Under the pieces are notes generated by a model. It made no database searches. It saw only the letters and a list, made by a program, of their open reading frames with translations, and was not told the DNA's origin. A stretch of 64,000 bases of DNA. It comes from an uncultured candidate division WPS-2 bacterium. Lineage in GTDB: Bacteria > Vulcanimicrobiota > Vulcanimicrobiia > Vulcanimicrobiales > Vulcanimicrobiaceae. A program made the position numbers and the translations under genes. Shown one piece after another: positions 8,461-17,197 of this stretch; the first letter of the stretch is position 1, and each line of letters opens with the position of its first letter. The DNA is taken from contig CALEYW010000090.1 in NCBI GenBank assembly GCA_937927945.1, forward strand, positions 1 through 64,000, given 5' to 3'.

Positions 8461-9867
8461 GTGTTGAATCGTAGACAGTTTTTTATCGGTTCGGGAGCGC
8501 TTCTTGCGGCTTCGGCAATCGTGCCGCAGGCGGCGGCGCAGGCGGCCTCGCCGACGATTCTGCGCGCCGAGAAACGCGTGATCGAGGTCCTCGGCAAGTC
8601 CGCCCGCTTCCTACGCATCCGTCAGCCCAACGGCAAGCCTGGCCTCGTAACGGACGTCTCGACGCCGTTCCGCGTCCGCCTGGAGAACGAGATCGGGGAG
8701 CCGACGCTCGTCCATTGGCACGGCGTCACCCCGCCTTGGCAACAAGATGGTGTCCCGTATGTTTCTGCGCCGCCGATCGCCGCCCGTGGCTCGGCCGCCT
8801 ATGACTTCCCGCTTGCGTTCAGCGGCACGTACTGGATGCACTCGCATCAAAAATTTCAAGAGCAGGACCTGATGACGGCGCCCCTCATCATTCATGACGC
8901 CGAGAGCCGCCGCGCCGACCAGCAAGAGATCGTGATCATGCTGCGCGATTTCACGTTTCGCAACCCGGTCGAGATCTTTGCCGGCCTCAAGAAGAGCGGG
9001 ATGAGCGGGATGACGGGATCGACGAAAGCCATGGGCGGTATGAGCGCGGCCGCCACGACGACGGACCTCAATGACGTCGTCTACGACGCGTTCCTCGCCA
9101 ACGACCGAACTCTTGACGATCCTGAAGTAGTGCGCGTCGAGCCCGGCGGCCGCGTTTTGCTGCGGATCATCAATGGAGCGTCAGCCTCGAACTTCTTTCT
9201 TGATCTCGGAGTGCTGACGGGCGAGGTCGTCGCAGTTGACGGTCACGCGGTCCGGCCGGTGTCTGCATCGGTGTTTCCAATCGCAATTGCCCAGCGCCTC
9301 GACGTTCGCGTGCAGTTACCAAAGGGCCAGGCGGCCTTTCCGGTGCTCGCGACACTAGAGGGCGAGCGCAAGCGCACCGGGATCGTGCTGGCTGCGCCGG
9401 GGGCACGGATCCTCAAGATCGATGCATTCGCGGCGCACGCCACCGGTCCGCTCGATCTCCAGCTGGAGCGATCGCTGCGTGCGGTGACGCCGCTCGTACC
9501 GAAAGTGGCCGACCGAATCCACCGAATCGCCCTAACCGGGTCCATGACGAACTACGTCTGGAGCTTGAACGACCAGACCTACCCTGGGGCCAAGCCTTTC
9601 TCGGTCGCGAAGGGGGAGCGCGTCGAGTTCGTCATGACGAACACGACGCCGATGAGCCACCCGATGCACCTGCACGGGCACGTGTTCCAGGTCGTGGCCA
9701 TAAACGGCAAACGATACCCAGGGGCGATGCGCGATACCGTCCTAGTGCCGCCGAAGACGTCGCTCACTTTCGCCTTCGACGCCAACAATCCGGGGCGGTG
9801 GTTCTATCACTGCCACAACCTCTACCACATGATCAGCGGCATGGCCAACACGGTCGTCTACGCATAA
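8461..9867 (+). CDS. Multicopper oxidase (laccase/CopA-like), Tat-exported
   Basis: This is a periplasmic multicopper oxidase of about 468 aa. An N-terminal twin-arginine signal (NRRQFFIGSGALLAASAIVP) precedes the cupredoxin domains. The copper ligands are present: 'HWHG' near residue 85, 'WMHSHQ' near 127, 'HPMHLHGHVF' and the C-terminal 'HCHNLYHM', which together build the type 1 and trinuclear centres. A short Met-rich loop ('SGMSGMTGSTKAMGGM') may feed or oxidise Cu(I). No ATG is available; GTG (8461) or TTG (8464) must be used. It stands alone, divergent from chrB. Likely substrates are Cu(I), Fe(II) or phenolics. Confidence 0.88.
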   Translation: MLNRRQFFIGSGALLAASAIVPQAAAQAASPTILRAEKRVIEVLGKSARFLRIRQPNGKPGLVTDVSTPFRVRLENEIGEPTLVHWHGVTPPWQQDGVPYVSAPPIAARGSAAYDFPLAFSGTYWMHSHQKFQEQDLMTAPLIIHDAESRRADQQEIVIMLRDFTFRNPVEIFAGLKKSGMSGMTGSTKAMGGMSAAATTTDLNDVVYDAFLANDRTLDDPEVVRVEPGGRVLLRIINGASASNFFLDLGVLTGEVVAVDGHAVRPVSASVFPIAIAQRLDVRVQLPKGQAAFPVLATLEGERKRTGIVLAAPGARILKIDAFAAHATGPLDLQLERSLRAVTPLVPKVADRIHRIALTGSMTNYVWSLNDQTYPGAKPFSVAKGERVEFVMTNTTPMSHPMHLHGHVFQVVAINGKRYPGAMRDTVLVPPKTSLTFAFDANNPGRWFYHCHNLYHMISGMANTVVYA

Positions 9868-10117
9868 GGACGTGCGAACGAGCAGAAGGTAGTCCAAGCC
9901 TTCCGGCCCGCTTATGCCGGTGGGATTGACCGAGGCCCTTGAAGTACGGTGACGCCGTGACTTCCTTACATCAGACGGCGGTTGGGCGCGCGCGGAATCT
10001 CGGCCGACCTACTCGCGTTGTCGGTTCACTCATGGGCGTCGCTGTCGCGGTGAGCGCGCTAGCGCTGCTTCCGGCCCTTGCTGCGGGAGGCATTCCACTC
10101 GTCGACTCGACCACCGT

Positions 10118-10657
10118 TCGCACGGGTGGTACGCGCTCGCCGTCGGACTCGACGTACTCGCGCTATCAACCGGTATCGGCGTGCTCGGCGTTCCGTGGAA
10201 CATCCGCATACGGGTCGGCGCGGCCTTCGCTGCAGCTGAGATCGTCATGCAGGTCATGGGTGCGGCGATCGGGACCGGAGCCGGGCACGTGGTTGGCGAG
10301 ATCGCCGCGTACTCCGGGTTCATCATCCTCGCCCTCATAGGCGTCTGGATCTTTCGCGAAAGCCTCGGTGAAGATCACGGGCTGACGGAGAATGCGACGT
10401 CGGGTCTGGGACTGCTGGCCGCCTCCGCCTCGATCAGTCTCGATTCGCTCGGCGTGGGGTTCTCATTGCCGGCTCTTCGTGTGCCGCTCGTCCCGCTCAT
10501 CGGAACGGTCGCGATAACCACGGTCGTCTTCACGTTTGCCGGCTTGCGCTTCGGCGAGATCCTCGGGAAACGGTTCAAGAAGAATGCTGAGCGCGGGGCG
10601 GGCGTCGTGCTCGTCGCGCTCGCCCTCCTCTTCACGCTGCAGCATTTGGCACACTAG
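10118..10657 (+). pseudogene. MntP-like (manganese efflux) membrane protein, broken N-terminus
   Basis: Frame 2 encodes 'WYALAVGLDVLALSTGIGVLG', then several membrane helices and 'SASISLDSLGVGFSLPAL'. This repeats the Asp-containing helix pattern of the MntP/YebN family of small six-helix manganese exporters. The first helix has no usable start in its own frame: the first GTG is at 10181, inside helix one. A plausible leader (MGVAVAVSALALLPALAAGG, from 10032) lies in frame 3, so a frameshift near 10080-10120 is likely. The product may be inactive, or the base calls may be wrong. It ends tail to tail with the P1B-ATPase pseudogene, overlapping by 4 bases. Confidence 0.6.
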
Positions 10658-12531
10658 CGGGCGCGGTCGCTCTTGGTGGCGCGCCCCGGCAACATCCGAG
10701 TCGAATTAAGGATAAAGGTCAGCTCGGAAGCGACGTGGATGAACGCTGCAAGCAGCGGATTCAGGACACCGACCGCCGCAAGCAGGATGCCCACCAATCC
10801 ACCGTTATCGTACCGACGAAGTTCTGCACGACGATGCGCCGCATGCGCCTCGCGATACGGACGGTCTCGACGAAACGAGACAAGTCGTTCCCAAGGAGCA
10901 CGACGTCCGCGCTCTCACGCGCGACGTCGGTCCCCGAACCCATCGCGACCCCTACCGTCGCCTGGGTGAGAGCAGGCGCATCGTTTCCCCGTCCCCGACC
11001 ATCGCGACAATCTTGCGGTCATCAACAAGCGCAGCGACGAACTGACGCTTCTGATCGGGAAGCAAATTCGCTACGGCCTCTGCCACGTTCCTCGCGTCGC
11101 CGGTCAGGAGAACCGTTCGGATGGACAGCGCGCGCAGCCGTACGATTGCATCGCTCGCCTCGGGACGCAGTGTGTCCGCGATGCCGATCGCACCGAGGAA
11201 ACGGGCGGCGTACGCGACGAGGACCATCGTCGCATCGTCGCGACTTTCGGATGTGGCAGGGAGATCGATGTTGCACTCGACCAGGAACGCGTGGTTTCCG
11301 ACGAGGATCGTTTCGCCGTCAAATACCGCTCGGATACCGCGACCCGGCGTATATTGGAATGTCTCGGGTTCCGCGACGGCGACCACGTCGACGTGTGCTC
11401 GCGTGAGAATTGCCTCACCAAGGGGATGTTCTGACCGCCGTTCGGCAATGACAGCGGTCCCCAGCAGCACCCGCGGGGCGATACCCGGCGCCGGCAGGAG
11501 TGCAACGACCTCGGGCTTGCCGTACGTCAGCGTACCCGTCTTGTCGAGCACCACGGTATTGACCGCAGAGAGCGCTTCCAGGTACCGGCCACCCTTGATG
11601 ATGATGCCTTCCCGAGCCGCGCGACCGATCGCGCCGAGGACGGCGAGCGGCGTGCCGGCCGCGATGCCGCATGCGCCGGCAACGATGACAACCGAGATCG
11701 TGGAGCGCGGATCACGGGTGATCAGGAACGTGAGAGCCGCGGCGCCGAGCGCGAAGTACACCAAGTATCCGGCGAGTCGGTCCGCGAGCCGCTGGATCGG
11801 CGCACGGGAACGCTCCACCGACTCGACGGCTTCGATGATCTTGCCGAAGCTCGTGTCGCGTCCGAGCTTCTCAGTCCGCACCTCGAGCGCGCCCGACTGG
11901 TTGATCGTGCCCGCGTACACGTACGATCCGGTACCTTCTCGACCGGCATCGACTCACCGGTGATGCGCGCCTGGTCGACGAACGAGTTGCCGGCGATGAC
12001 GACGCCGTCGACCGGGAGCAACGTTCCCGGGTTGACGAGGACGGCGTCGCCGACGCGCAGCTCGTCCGCCGCGATCTCCGATGCCGTGCCGGCACGACGT
12101 ACGAGAGCGGTGCGCGGCAGTAGGTCCAGCAAGTAGCGGATCGCGGTTCGCCCGCGTGCGACCGTCAGGCCTTAGAGCACCTCTGCCGCGAGCACGAACA
12201 CGGTAATGACGAGCGCGGTGAAGAACTCACCGATGGCGAGCGCAGCAACCAGGGCAATGGTCATCGAAAGTTCCATCGTCATCGTCCGCTCGCGCAGATT
12301 TTCGAGCGCCTCGCGGAAGATCGGCCATCCACCGATCAGCGTCGCGACGACGCCGATAACGCTGACGCGGTCGAACGGCTCCCACAGGCGGAACCACACC
12401 GCTGCGGCAGCCACTGCAACGAAGGCGATGCGAACGAGGTCCGCGCCTTCGATCGCGCGCTCAGGATGCTCGTGCCCTTCGTGATGTGCCCTCGGGGAGA
12501 GGGCCCGGCCTTCGACGTGTGCCACGCTCAT
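10654..12531 (-). pseudogene. Heavy-metal P1B-type ATPase, multiply disrupted
   Basis: The whole ATPase can be followed across three frames: the membrane domain start ('ERTMTMELSMTIALVAALAIGEFF'), 'ITGESMPVEK', 'LDKTGTLTYGKPEV', 'HPLGEAI', 'MVGDG' and 'AMGSGTDVARESADVVLLG'. There are four lesions. A TAA at 12172-12174 replaces a Glu codon in 'AEVLEGLTVARGR'. Single-base losses occur near 11930 and near 10970. A further shift lies near 10800. No HMA domain is visible. The transmembrane metal site reads 'AGACGIAAGTPLA' instead of the usual CPC. It follows the RcnR-like regulator with a 4-base overlap, so it was that sensor's target. Confidence 0.85.
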
Positions 12532-12803
12532 TTCAGGTATGTCCGCACGACTTCGATGAGCTCGGCTGCAGCACGGTTCTGCGCCGCGCGCGACACCGGC
12601 CCCGCCCCCACATGCGCGTGGATGTGCTCCTCGAGCACCTCGCCCATCAAACCGTTCATCGCTCCTCGTGCGCCGGCGAGCAGATGGAGGACGTCAGCGC
12701 AGGGCTTCTCATCTTCTAGGGCCCGCTCGGCCGCCTGGAGCTGGCCCACAATGCGCCGGACGCGGGGAAGCAGCTTATCTTTATTCCTACTGGTGTGCGC
12801 CAC
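12528..12803 (-). CDS. RcnR/CsoR-family metal-sensing repressor
   Basis: This 91-aa all-helical DNA-binding repressor belongs to the CsoR/RcnR/FrmR family: 'LLPRVRRIVGQLQAAERALEDEKPCADVLHLLAGARGAMNGLM'. The ligand positions are His3, Cys35, His60 and His64. This is the His-Cys-His-His set of E. coli RcnR, which binds Co(II)/Ni(II), rather than the Cys-His-Cys set of copper-sensing CsoR. The stop overlaps the start of the broken P1B-ATPase (ATGA), so the two formed an operon. A C-run operator typical of the family lies about 30 bases upstream. The repressor looks intact although its target is not. Confidence 0.87.
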   Translation of the reverse strand: MAHTSRNKDKLLPRVRRIVGQLQAAERALEDEKPCADVLHLLAGARGAMNGLMGEVLEEHIHAHVGAGPVSRAAQNRAAAELIEVVRTYLK

Positions 12804-12831
12804 GCGAGGGCCTTCTGCGAGGCGATAAAGG

Positions 12832-12848
12832 ATACCCCCCTACCCTAT
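12832..12848. promoter_or_regulatory. CsoR/RcnR-type operator (C-tract)
   Basis: The sequence ATACCCCCCTACCCTAT holds a six-C tract flanked by A/T, in the style of sites bound by CsoR/RcnR-family tetramers. It lies 29-45 bases upstream of the repressor start and in the short gap behind copA, so autoregulation of the repressor-ATPase operon is the simplest reading. Confidence 0.55.
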
Positions 12849-12870
12849 ATTTTTTTCGAAGACACGACCA

Positions 12871-14991
12871 CTAGCGGCGACGGAGTCGCAGCGAATTGCC
12901 GACGACGAAGAGGCTCGACAACCCCATGGCCGCCGCTGCGAAGATCGGCCGCACGACTCCGAAGGCGGCGAGCGGCACGAGCACCACGTTGTATGCGAAT
13001 GCCCAGAACAGGTTCTGCCGGATGGTGGCGATCGTCGCGCGGGAGAGCCGGATCGCGGCCGCGACAGCGCGTGGGTCGTTCGAGAGAATCGTCGCCTGTG
13101 CGGTTTCCATCGCAACGTCGGTGCCGCCGCCCATCGCGAGCCCGACGTCGGCGCTCGCGAGCGCGGGCGCGTCGTTCACGCCGTCGCCGACGAATGCCAC
13201 CCCAATCCCAGTTCGCTGCAGTCCACGGACGACGTCGGCCTTGCCCTCGGGCGAGACACGAGCATCAAAGTCGCGTACGGCAAGCGCGTCTGCGAGGCGC
13301 CGCGTGGGTCCGTCGGCGTCACCGCTTACGATCCTGGTCGCCAGGCCAAGCTCGTGCAGCGACGCGACGGCTTCGCGCGACTCGGCCCGAGCTTCATCCG
13401 CGAAAAGGAGCGCCCCCAGGTACCTGCCGCCATGCGCGACGGCGACGATCGTTTGCGTCGCATCACCGCGCGCGTCGACGACGATGCCTTGCGATTCCAG
13501 ATACTCCGGCGTGCCGACATGGGCGGCCGAACCCGCGACCGTCGCACGGATGCCTTGACCGCGTACGGCGACCGTCTCGGATGACGGCAAGGTCGGCGCG
13601 TCCGCGCGTGCGGCGGCGCGCGCGACGGCGCCGGCCAGCGGGTGCGACGAGCCGCGCTCGACGGCGGCGGCGATGGCGAGCACCTCGGATGCGGAGATGT
13701 TTGCCGCCGGCACGATGTCGACGACTTCAGGACGCCCGCGCGTGAGGGTACCGGTTTTGTCGAACAGCACCACATCGACACGGCCGAGCCGCTCGAGCGC
13801 GTCGGCGTCGCGGAACAAGATGCCCTTCGCAGCGCCGGCACCGACCCCCACCATGACGGCGATCGGCGTGGCGAGCCCGAGCGCACACGGACACGCGACC
13901 ACGAGCACCGCGACGGCGGCCGCAAGCGCAGCGACCCACGGGTGGCCGGTGGCGCGCCAGCCGACGAACGTCAGCACGGCGACACCCAAGATCGTCGGGA
14001 CGAACACCGCGGCGACGCGGTCGGCCAGACGCTGCACAGCGGGCGTCGTGCCCTGGGCCTTGCGCACCAGCTCCACGATGCGCGCGAGCGTCGTACCCGC
14101 GCCGACGGCGGTGGCCCGCACGAACAACGTGCCGTCGCCGTTGACCGAGCCGGTCCGAATAGCCATCCCCGATGAGGCCTCGACGGGAATCGCCTCGCCC
14201 GTGAGGGCTGCTACGTCTACGCTGCTCTCGCCTTCGGTGATGATGCCGTCGACGGGCACGCGGTCACCCGCGCTCACCAGTACGGTGTCGCCGAGGCGCA
14301 ACGCGTCGGCTGGAATCTCGCGCACCGTTCCGTCGGGCTCGACGCGCCGGGCGAACACCGGACGCAGGTCCAGCAGGGCTCGGATCGCGCGATTGCTACG
14401 TCCCTTTGCTGCGCTTTCCAGAACTTTTCCGATGAAGATGAGCGTCACGATCGCACTAGCCGTTTCGTAGTACGACGGCTGCATCGCGAGCGTCGCATAG
14501 ACCGAATACGCGAGAGCGGCGGTCGAACCGAGCGAGACCAGCGTATCCATGGTCGCGGTGCGTTGCCGCAGCGCGTTGAGCGCGCCACGATGGAAGTCAA
14601 AACCCACAACTGCCCACACCGGTACGGTGAGGGCCAGCATCAGCCAGTCCTTGCCCGCGAAGTCGCCGGCGAACATTCCGAGCACCAGCGTCGGGAGAAA
14701 GAGGATCAGACCGAACGCCAGGACGGCGCGGCGGCGGCGCGCCTCTGCGTCGCGATGCTGTGCGTCGATATCTGCGTGGTCGGCGTCGACTGCGGCTGCA
14801 TCATAGCCGGCCTTGCCGATCGCTGCGACGAGCTGCTCGCTCGAAACGGCCTGCGCATGATCGACGGTCGCTTGCTCGGTGGCAAGGTTGACCGTCGCGT
14901 CCGCGACGCCGGGGATCTTCTTTATGGCGCGCGTCACGTGCGCGACGCACGACGCGCACGTCATGCCGCGGACGGACAGTTCCGTAGTCAT
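12871..14991 (-). CDS. copA: Copper-exporting P1B-type ATPase CopA
   Basis: This 706-aa ATPase pumps Cu(I) out of the cytoplasm. In order: one N-terminal HMA domain with GMTCASC (residues 9-15), the actuator TGE (264-266), the CPC metal-transport motif (367-369), the phosphorylated Asp411 in DKTGTLT, and the hinge GDGVNDAPAL. All catalytic signatures are intact, in contrast to the neighbouring broken ATPase. Its start overlaps the stop of copZ (ATGA), so chaperone and pump are coupled. Expression probably starts at the divergent promoter region near 15190-15290, shared with a CGNR-type regulator. Confidence 0.95.
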   Translation of the reverse strand: MTTELSVRGMTCASCVAHVTRAIKKIPGVADATVNLATEQATVDHAQAVSSEQLVAAIGKAGYDAAAVDADHADIDAQHRDAEARRRRAVLAFGLILFLPTLVLGMFAGDFAGKDWLMLALTVPVWAVVGFDFHRGALNALRQRTATMDTLVSLGSTAALAYSVYATLAMQPSYYETASAIVTLIFIGKVLESAAKGRSNRAIRALLDLRPVFARRVEPDGTVREIPADALRLGDTVLVSAGDRVPVDGIITEGESSVDVAALTGEAIPVEASSGMAIRTGSVNGDGTLFVRATAVGAGTTLARIVELVRKAQGTTPAVQRLADRVAAVFVPTILGVAVLTFVGWRATGHPWVAALAAAVAVLVVACPCALGLATPIAVMVGVGAGAAKGILFRDADALERLGRVDVVLFDKTGTLTRGRPEVVDIVPAANISASEVLAIAAAVERGSSHPLAGAVARAAARADAPTLPSSETVAVRGQGIRATVAGSAAHVGTPEYLESQGIVVDARGDATQTIVAVAHGGRYLGALLFADEARAESREAVASLHELGLATRIVSGDADGPTRRLADALAVRDFDARVSPEGKADVVRGLQRTGIGVAFVGDGVNDAPALASADVGLAMGGGTDVAMETAQATILSNDPRAVAAAIRLSRATIATIRQNLFWAFAYNVVLVPLAAFGVVRPIFAAAAMGLSSLFVVGNSLRLRRR

Positions 14992-15188
14992 GCGAGGGTG
15001 TAACCGGCCTCGTCGAGCGCGGCGGTAAGCAGTTCCCGCGGTACCTCGGCGTCCGCATCAAGGGTGGCCTCGGCTTGCTCGAGATCGACCTGTACCGATC
15101 GTACGCCCGGCAGCTCGGCAAGGGCATCGCGCACGTGGCGGGCGCAGTTCTCGCAGGTCATCCCCGCGATGGAAAGGATCATCGTCAT
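14988..15188 (-). CDS. copZ: Copper chaperone CopZ (HMA domain)
   Basis: This 66-aa single HMA domain starts MTMILSIAGMTCENCARHV; the CxxC binds Cu(I), and the ferredoxin-like fold is complete through 'LTAALDEAGYTLA'. It delivers Cu(I) to CopA. The longer open frame to 15356 is not used: the ATG at 15188 has a GGAAC ribosome-binding site four bases upstream and begins at the domain boundary. It overlaps copA by 4 bases. Confidence 0.92.
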   Translation of the reverse strand: MTMILSIAGMTCENCARHVRDALAELPGVRSVQVDLEQAEATLDADAEVPRELLTAALDEAGYTLA

Positions 15189-15250
15189 AGTTGTTCCGTG
15201 AGCCGAGGGTTCAAGGGGATGACCGCGGCTCAACCGGCCATAACTGCCAT

Positions 15251-15283
15251 TGACGGTTATACACCTGGAATGATAACCTGTCA
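15251..15283. promoter_or_regulatory. Inverted repeat between copZ and the CGNR regulator
   Basis: TGACGGTTAT (15251-15260) is mirrored by ATAACCTGTCA (15273-15283); the arms match except for one inserted T. The repeat sits in the 100-base divergent region, directly before the ATG at 15292. It is a candidate operator controlling both the copZA transcript and the regulator. It does not resemble the CueR site I know. Confidence 0.5.
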
Positions 15284-15291
15284 ACACGATT

Positions 15292-15906
15292 ATGACTGGT
15301 GATAGGTTCGAGTTTCGGTTCGTAGGTGAGCACCTGGCGCTCGACTTCGTGAACACGCGGACGACCGAACGTGACTTGGCCCGCGAGGACCTCGCGACAT
15401 ACCGTCAGGCCATCGCCTGGTTTGCGAAGTCGGGGATCCTCTCGCGGACCGATGCGACGGCGCTACTGCGTCTCGAGGGGTCGCGTGACGCGCGCGAGAC
15501 GTTGCGAGCGCTGCATGATTTTCGTGACGACGTGCGCGCCTTGCTCGACGATTACCGTCGCTCGGGCAGGGTCGCGACGCGCTATCTCGAGCTGGTGAAC
15601 GCACGGCTAGCCGACTGCGGATGTCGCCGCGCGCTTGTCCTCGATGGCGATCGGTTTGTCGTGCGCGTTCAGTATCGCTTCGAGCGCGCACACGATCTGC
15701 TCATGCCCCTGGCGAACGCCGTAGCCGAGCTGCTCGCCCAGGAAGACCTCACGCGGCTCAAACGATGCGGCGGCGACTGTTGCGACATGTACTTCCTCGA
15801 CGTGAGTCGCAACCGGTCGCGCACGTGGTGCGACATGGCGGCGTGCGGCAATCGCGCCAAGGCCGCGGCGTACTATCGGCGCTCTCGAGCCGAGGGCGCG
15901 GCGTAA
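15292..15906 (+). CDS. ABATE/CGNR zinc-finger transcription regulator
   Basis: This 204-aa protein opens with 'FEFRFVGEHLALDFVNT', the start of the ABATE (DUF1470) ligand domain, and ends with a CGNR zinc finger: 'KRCGGDCCDMYFLDVSRN', 'WCDMAACGNRAKAAAYYRR'. The Cys residues would bind zinc and the finger probably contacts DNA. These are stress-linked regulators whose ligands are mostly unknown. It is divergent from copZ-copA with an inverted repeat between them, so it may be the local copper-stress regulator; no CueR or CsoR gene lies beside copZA. Confidence 0.82.
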   Translation: MTGDRFEFRFVGEHLALDFVNTRTTERDLAREDLATYRQAIAWFAKSGILSRTDATALLRLEGSRDARETLRALHDFRDDVRALLDDYRRSGRVATRYLELVNARLADCGCRRALVLDGDRFVVRVQYRFERAHDLLMPLANAVAELLAQEDLTRLKRCGGDCCDMYFLDVSRNRSRTWCDMAACGNRAKAAAYYRRSRAEGAA

Positions 15907-16016
15907 CGAACCATGTCGCCGCCAGCCCGCGCATGTTGCGGATGACGTAGACTCACTCGTCGATCACCCGTTTCGGGGGTACGACGACCGGCACTAGCAC
16001 CTCGAGGAGTCGCTGC

Positions 16017-16358
16017 ATGACCTGGACCCATCCGATGGTGCTCGCCCTGCCTCTCGCGTTGCTCGCGCTGCTGCTCGCCGGCGTACTCCTGCGTCGTGAG
16101 GCCCAACCGGCGCCTGCGCATCCCGAAATGCATCCCCGCAACGCTTGGCGGCAGTACTATGCGCGGTTTGCGCTGCTCGTCATCGCGTTCGTCGTCTTCG
16201 ATATGGAGATGGCGTTCATGTATCCTTGGGCGGTCGCGTTTCGGCGCATGGGCATGGTCGCGTTCGGCGACATGCTCGTGTTCGTCGCGATCCTGGGTGT
16301 TGCTCTGGCGTATATGTGGCGCACCGGCGTGCTCGAGATCGAGACCCCGCCGCGGTGA
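16017..16358 (+). CDS. nuoA: NADH-quinone oxidoreductase subunit A (membrane arm)
   Basis: This 113-aa subunit has three helices and the core motif 'FALLVIAFVVFDMEMAFMYPWAVAF', the NuoA signature with the acidic pair in helix 2. The usual 'YECG' loop after helix 1 is replaced by 'HPEMHPRNAWRQY', so the conserved Cys is absent. A good ribosome-binding site (GAGGAG, 8 bases upstream) supports the ATG at 16017. It is the first gene of a run of seven in which each stop overlaps the next start. nuoB, C, D, E, F, G and I do not follow. Confidence 0.9.
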   Translation: MTWTHPMVLALPLALLALLLAGVLLRREAQPAPAHPEMHPRNAWRQYYARFALLVIAFVVFDMEMAFMYPWAVAFRRMGMVAFGDMLVFVAILGVALAYMWRTGVLEIETPPR

Positions 16359-17197
16359 GCGCTTCGTTCGTGCTGATCACCGCGGTGGCCGGCGTCGCGA
16401 TCGTCGAGATGCTCGACCGCCGCACGCTCATCGCGCCGCTCGCCGTCGTGCGCGAGGCGCTTGCGGCGCCGTATCCCGACACGGCGCTCGGAAGCCCGCG
16501 CTGGGCGGTTGGAGCAGCGCTCGCACTCCCCGCCTTTGTCCTCGCCGCATTGAGCATGGTGCCGCTGGGATCCGGTTACGAGCCCGCCGATGCGGTGCCC
16601 GGCATCTTTCTGGCAGCGATGCTGCTCGACTTCGCGGCCGCGTGCGTAGCGGCAGTCGGCTGGAGCGCGAACCGCCCTGCGGGGGTGGCCGGACTGTTCG
16701 GTGCGATTCTGCAGTTCGTTTCGTACGGAATCGTCATCGGCTTCGGGATGATCGGCCCCGCCATGGCGGCCGGTTCCCTCTCGCCCGCTCGCATCGCCGG
16801 CGCACAGCACGTCTGGTATGCGCTTACGCAACCCGGGTCGCTCGCGCTCTACGCGATCGGCGCGCTGGCGCAGGCCTTCCGCCCGCCGTTCGATGCACCG
16901 GCACAGGCGGCGCTCGACGGGCTCGGCGGCCTGCCGCGCCTCGCCTTCCGCTGGGGCTTGGATCTGCTGGCGTTCACTGTCGCTGCCTACGGTGCGGTGC
17001 TCTTCTTCGGCGGGGGCGGCGACTCGTACGGCGGGTTGATGCTCGTCACGGTCCTGCTGCTGGTCCCGATGGCGCTCCTGCGGCGCGCGCGTTGGAGCTA
17101 TCCGCGCACATTGCGCGTTTTCTGGCGCATCGCGATGCCGCTGGCGCTGGTCAACGTCGTCCTGGTCGGGGTCGTCGTGGTGCTCGGATGGTCCTGA
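16355..17197 (+). CDS. nuoH: NuoH-like subunit, divergent
   Basis: This 280-aa membrane protein starts at a GTG overlapping the nuoA stop (GTGA). The best family match is near the C-terminus: 'LYAIGALAQAFRPPFDAPAQAALDG', corresponding to the NuoH stretch that normally reads like 'aLAEtNRaPFDlpEaEsEL'. Here the acidic residues of that loop are missing, as is the N-terminal 'ERK-QxRxGPN' quinone-site motif. The protein is also shorter than usual (about 330). It is probably the heel subunit linking the proton-pumping arm, but its quinone chemistry may be lost or changed. Confidence 0.75.
   Translation: MSASFVLITAVAGVAIVEMLDRRTLIAPLAVVREALAAPYPDTALGSPRWAVGAALALPAFVLAALSMVPLGSGYEPADAVPGIFLAAMLLDFAAACVAAVGWSANRPAGVAGLFGAILQFVSYGIVIGFGMIGPAMAAGSLSPARIAGAQHVWYALTQPGSLALYAIGALAQAFRPPFDAPAQAALDGLGGLPRLAFRWGLDLLAFTVAAYGAVLFFGGGGDSYGGLMLVTVLLLVPMALLRRARWSYPRTLRVFWRIAMPLALVNVVLVGVVVVLGWS

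Noticed and set aside
12172..12174. TAA inside the P1B-ATPase as recoding or programmed stop
   Set aside because: It replaces a conserved Glu codon and the gene has three further frame changes, so this is decay.
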